Below are positions 62,034 to 64,000 of a stretch of 64,000 nucleotides of DNA, piece by piece. The stretch lies in the NCBI GenBank assembly GCA_963802905.1, contig CAWDKH010000004.1, positions 372,001 through 436,000 of the forward strand, in the 5' to 3' direction. A model generated the notes under the pieces. The model did no database searches, was not told the DNA's origin, and saw only the letters and a program-made list of their open reading frames with translations. The stretch's first letter is position 1, and every line of letters starts with the position of its first letter. The DNA comes from DASQFQ01 sp963802905 (lineage in GTDB: Bacteria > Actinomycetota > Thermoleophilia > Solirubrobacterales > Solirubrobacteraceae). A program made the translations under genes and the position numbers.

Positions 62034-62201
62034 GTGACCGCTGTAACGGTGATATCCGGCGTTCTCATGGCGTTGCCTCTGCTGTTGCTCGTGGGCTTTG
62101 CTCTTGGACCGTTGGCTCTCGTCCCGGTGTTGATCGTCGCGTGCGTCGCGCCGCTCCTCTTGCTGGTTGGCGCGATCGTGTTCTTCGCCGGCAAGCGGTA
62201 G
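62034..62201 (+). CDS. small two-helix membrane protein
   Basis: 55 residues from GTG 62034: TVISGVLMALPLLLLVGFAL, then GPLALVPVLIVACVAPLLLL and VGAIVFFAGKR. Nearly the whole protein is hydrophobic, with two predicted membrane helices, a Gly-Pro turn and a basic C-terminus, so it should insert with the C-terminal KR in the cytoplasm. The ribosome site is excellent. No family recognised; it resembles small membrane peptides or phage-type holin-like proteins only in form. Confidence 0.65.
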   Translation: MTAVTVISGVLMALPLLLLVGFALGPLALVPVLIVACVAPLLLLVGAIVFFAGKR

Positions 62202-62572
62202 CCACGGCCGCTGGTCGGAGGCCGCCCGAGTTCGGCGCCGGGAAGCGCTTGACAAGCCCCCGGGCCGAACAAGCTGGTCACGCGCGGCGCACCGGCCGGG
62301 AGGCCCTGCCCTGACCGCGCGGAGGACCTCGGCCCGACTGCGTGCTCACGCAACCCCGCTAGCTGACGTGCCCATCGTGCGGCGCAGTCGCCTGCGCGCT
62401 GCTCTTTCCGCCTGCTTGCGAAACCAGGGCTTCTGCCCGCGGGCTGGCTGGGCCGATTCTGTCCTACCGCCGAACTAGCTTCGGCGTCGTCGAGGAGCGG
62501 CAGATAGGCGGGGTTATCTGCCACTCGCCCCAAGCGGGCGTGGGCCGACGCGGTTTTGGCACGCTCGATTCT
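62202..62572. other. non-coding stretch before the duplicated segment
   Basis: No gene supported. On the reverse strand around 62475-62530 a short frame reads ADNPAYLPLLDDAEAS, which looks protein-like but has no extension. Confidence 0.35.
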
Positions 62573-62827
62573 CGTCCGAGACGGTCGTCGCGTCGTTGTT
62601 GTTCGAGACGGCTGCTCCTCCGGGCGGAGCGGCGCTCTGGTCTTATCCGTAGCGGTACTGGCTGTGCGGCGACCGTTGCCTCAACACCCCGTGATTGTCA
62701 ACCCGCGAAAGCTGCGAGGCACAAGGACCAGGCCAGGCGTCCATGCTGACTGCTAGCCGAAGATCGGGAGGCGCCGCTGCCTGGCGAGGCGAACCATTGC
62801 GGCCTGGATCGCGGACCTGCACCTCGA
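62573..62827. repeat. segmental duplication, copy 2 (diverged)
   Basis: Matches 54958-55210 along its length with several substitutions and small indels. Direct orientation, 7.4 kb apart. The HMG-CoA reductase and treT genes and the IS256 fragment lie between the copies. Confidence 0.8.
62753..62815 (-). pseudogene. 3' end remnant of a second acyltransferase gene
   Basis: The reverse strand reads SAIQAAMVRLARQRRLPIFG and stop, against SAIQDAMDRLAKQRRFPIFG in the intact acyltransferase at 55140. Upstream of it the likeness is lost, so only the tail of a second copy remains. Confidence 0.7.
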
Positions 62828-62999
62828 GGTACCGCGCCAAACCGCTGCAAACGCGCGAGTCTCGAGCAACGCTTCGACGAACCGAAAAGGTCGCAATGTG
62901 AGAACTCATACTCCGCGATTGGGTACTGAGATCGGCTTCGGGACCGACGGCGCTGAACCCGCCCAGCGACGGCAGGTACCACGACCAGACCACCGACGG
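62828..62999. other. short gap before the tryptophanase-like gene end
   Basis: Nothing recognised. Confidence 0.3.
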
Positions 63000-64000
63000 T
63001 TAGCCCAGCGGTTCGAAGGTGGCCGTGAAGTGGCGCAGGGCCGCCGGCTCATCGACGATTCGGTAGCCGGTCAACTCATCGGCCTCGCGGGCGACGTGCT
63101 CGCAGACCTCGATCACGTAGTCGATGTGGCTCTGCGTGTATGTCCGGCGCGGGATCGCGAGCCGCACCAGGTCGAGGGCGGCAGGCGCCTCCGAACCGTC
63201 CGGCTGGCGGCCGAACATCACCGTGCCGATCTCACAGCTGCGCACTCCCCCTGCTTCGTATAGGGCGACCGCGAGCGCCTGGCCGGGGTACGCGAGCGGC
63301 GGGATCTGCGGGAGCAGGGCCCGGGCGTCGATGTAAACGGCGTGCCCGCCGACCGGGCTCAGCACCGGCACTCCGGCCCGCTGCAACGCCTCGCCGAGAT
63401 ACCCGGTCGAGCGGATCCGATAGCGCAGGTAGTCGTGGTCGACGACCTCGCGCAGCCCCTGCGCCAGCGCCTCGAGGTCGCGGCCGGCCAACCCTCCGTA
63501 CGTCGGGAACCCTTCGGTGAGGATCAGCAGGTTCCGGCACTCGCGGGCCAGCTCGTCGTCGTCCATCGCCAGCCATCCACCGATGTTGCCCATCGGGTCC
63601 TTCTTGGCGCTCATCGTCATGCCGTCGGCCATCGATGCCATCTCACGCACGATCTCGGTCACGTCGCGGCCAGCCTGCCCCGGCTCGCGCTCGTGGATGA
63701 ACCAGGCATTCTCGGCGAAGCGGCAGGCGTCGAGAAACAGCCGTTTACCGTGCGCGTCGCACACTTCGCGGACCGCGTGCAGGTTGGCCAGCGACACCGG
63801 CTGACCGCCGCCGCTGTTGTTGGTGATCGTCATGAACACGACCGGGATGTCGTCCCCGCGCGCGCGCAGCAAGGCATCCAGTGCCTCGACATCCATGTTG
63901 CCCTTGAACGGGTGGTCGGCTTGCGGATCCAGGCCCTGCGCGATCACCAGGTCGATGGCCTGCGCCCCGGTGTACTCGACGTTCGCGCGGGTGGTGTCGA
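63000..64000 (-). CDS. tryptophanase / tyrosine phenol-lyase (beta-eliminating lyase), 5' end off window
   Basis: About 333 residues are visible. PLP-dependent enzyme that splits tryptophan to indole, pyruvate and ammonia, or tyrosine to phenol. VVFMTITNNSGGGQPVSLANL, LFLDACRFAENAWFI and the PLP-lysine block TMSAKKDPMGNIGGW (Lys of the SxKKD motif) are clear, as is the C-terminal RRTYTQSHIDYVIEV with the conserved Arg/Tyr. Tryptophanase and tyrosine phenol-lyase cannot be separated without the N-terminal part. The start lies beyond the right edge. Confidence 0.9.
   Translation of the reverse strand, partial: DTTRANVEYTGAQAIDLVIAQGLDPQADHPFKGNMDVEALDALLRARGDDIPVVFMTITNNSGGGQPVSLANLHAVREVCDAHGKRLFLDACRFAENAWFIHEREPGQAGRDVTEIVREMASMADGMTMSAKKDPMGNIGGWLAMDDDELARECRNLLILTEGFPTYGGLAGRDLEALAQGLREVVDHDYLRYRIRSTGYLGEALQRAGVPVLSPVGGHAVYIDARALLPQIPPLAYPGQALAVALYEAGGVRSCEIGTVMFGRQPDGSEAPAALDLVRLAIPRRTYTQSHIDYVIEVCEHVAREADELTGYRIVDEPAALRHFTATFEPLG

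Overview
The window is very GC-rich throughout, uses GTG/TTG starts freely, has short or absent leaders, and carries a PPOX-class F420-type oxidoreductase, many Sec/lipoprotein-exported beta-propeller proteins and one protein of the repeat-rich 'ALFVALGG' secreted type. Together this suggests an actinobacterium of the Thermoleophilia (Solirubrobacter/Conexibacter-like). That placement is inference; no rRNA or marker search was possible.

Layout. 1-8 kb: a truncated MFS transporter diverging from nagA, then a reverse-strand block of arylsulfotransferase, FGly sulfatase, DUF4126 membrane protein, lipoprotein and FMN 2-hydroxyacid dehydrogenase. 8-21 kb: two secreted beta-propeller proteins, a secreted trypsin-like protease, a CHASE2/HD-GYP c-di-GMP phosphodiesterase coupled to a secreted Vgb-like propeller protein, a DEAD-box helicase, a phytase-like lipoprotein, typA and a Usp-like protein. 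21-24 kb: an ECF sigma factor with a probable anti-sigma partner and exported or hydrolase genes. 24-35.3 kb: a nucleoside uptake and salvage locus comprising upp, a CYTH-cytidine deaminase fusion, purine nucleoside phosphorylase, thymidine phosphorylase, adenosine deaminase, a BMP-family lipoprotein, a duplicated-domain ABC ATPase and two permeases. The exporter-type binding protein and permeases would bring nucleosides in, and the deaminases and phosphorylases would convert them to bases and (deoxy)ribose-1-phosphate. 35.3-40.5 kb: a small basic protein, a STAS protein, a Lys/Pro repeat surface protein, cytochrome P450 and csrA.

40.5-63 kb is a different landscape: intact accessory genes (epoxide-hydrolase-like, hydrolase-LuxR regulator, methyltransferase, PhoX-like, TetR with operator, acyltransferase, TreT, HMG-CoA reductase) lie among at least seven gene remnants (methyltransferase, cupin, FAD oxidoreductase, SnoaL, a berberine-bridge oxidase with an inverted middle piece, enoyl-CoA hydratase, IS256 transposase), a diverged 250-bp segmental duplication, and about 18 copies or variants of a short hairpin repeat with a TTTGCGCGA-type loop. 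The window ends inside a reverse-strand tryptophanase/tyrosine phenol-lyase gene.

Quality warning: about fourteen otherwise conserved genes are interrupted by single extra bases, always in the +1 direction. This looks like a systematic sequence error, and it creates two false gene fusions (phosphorylase-phosphorylase and ATPase-permease).
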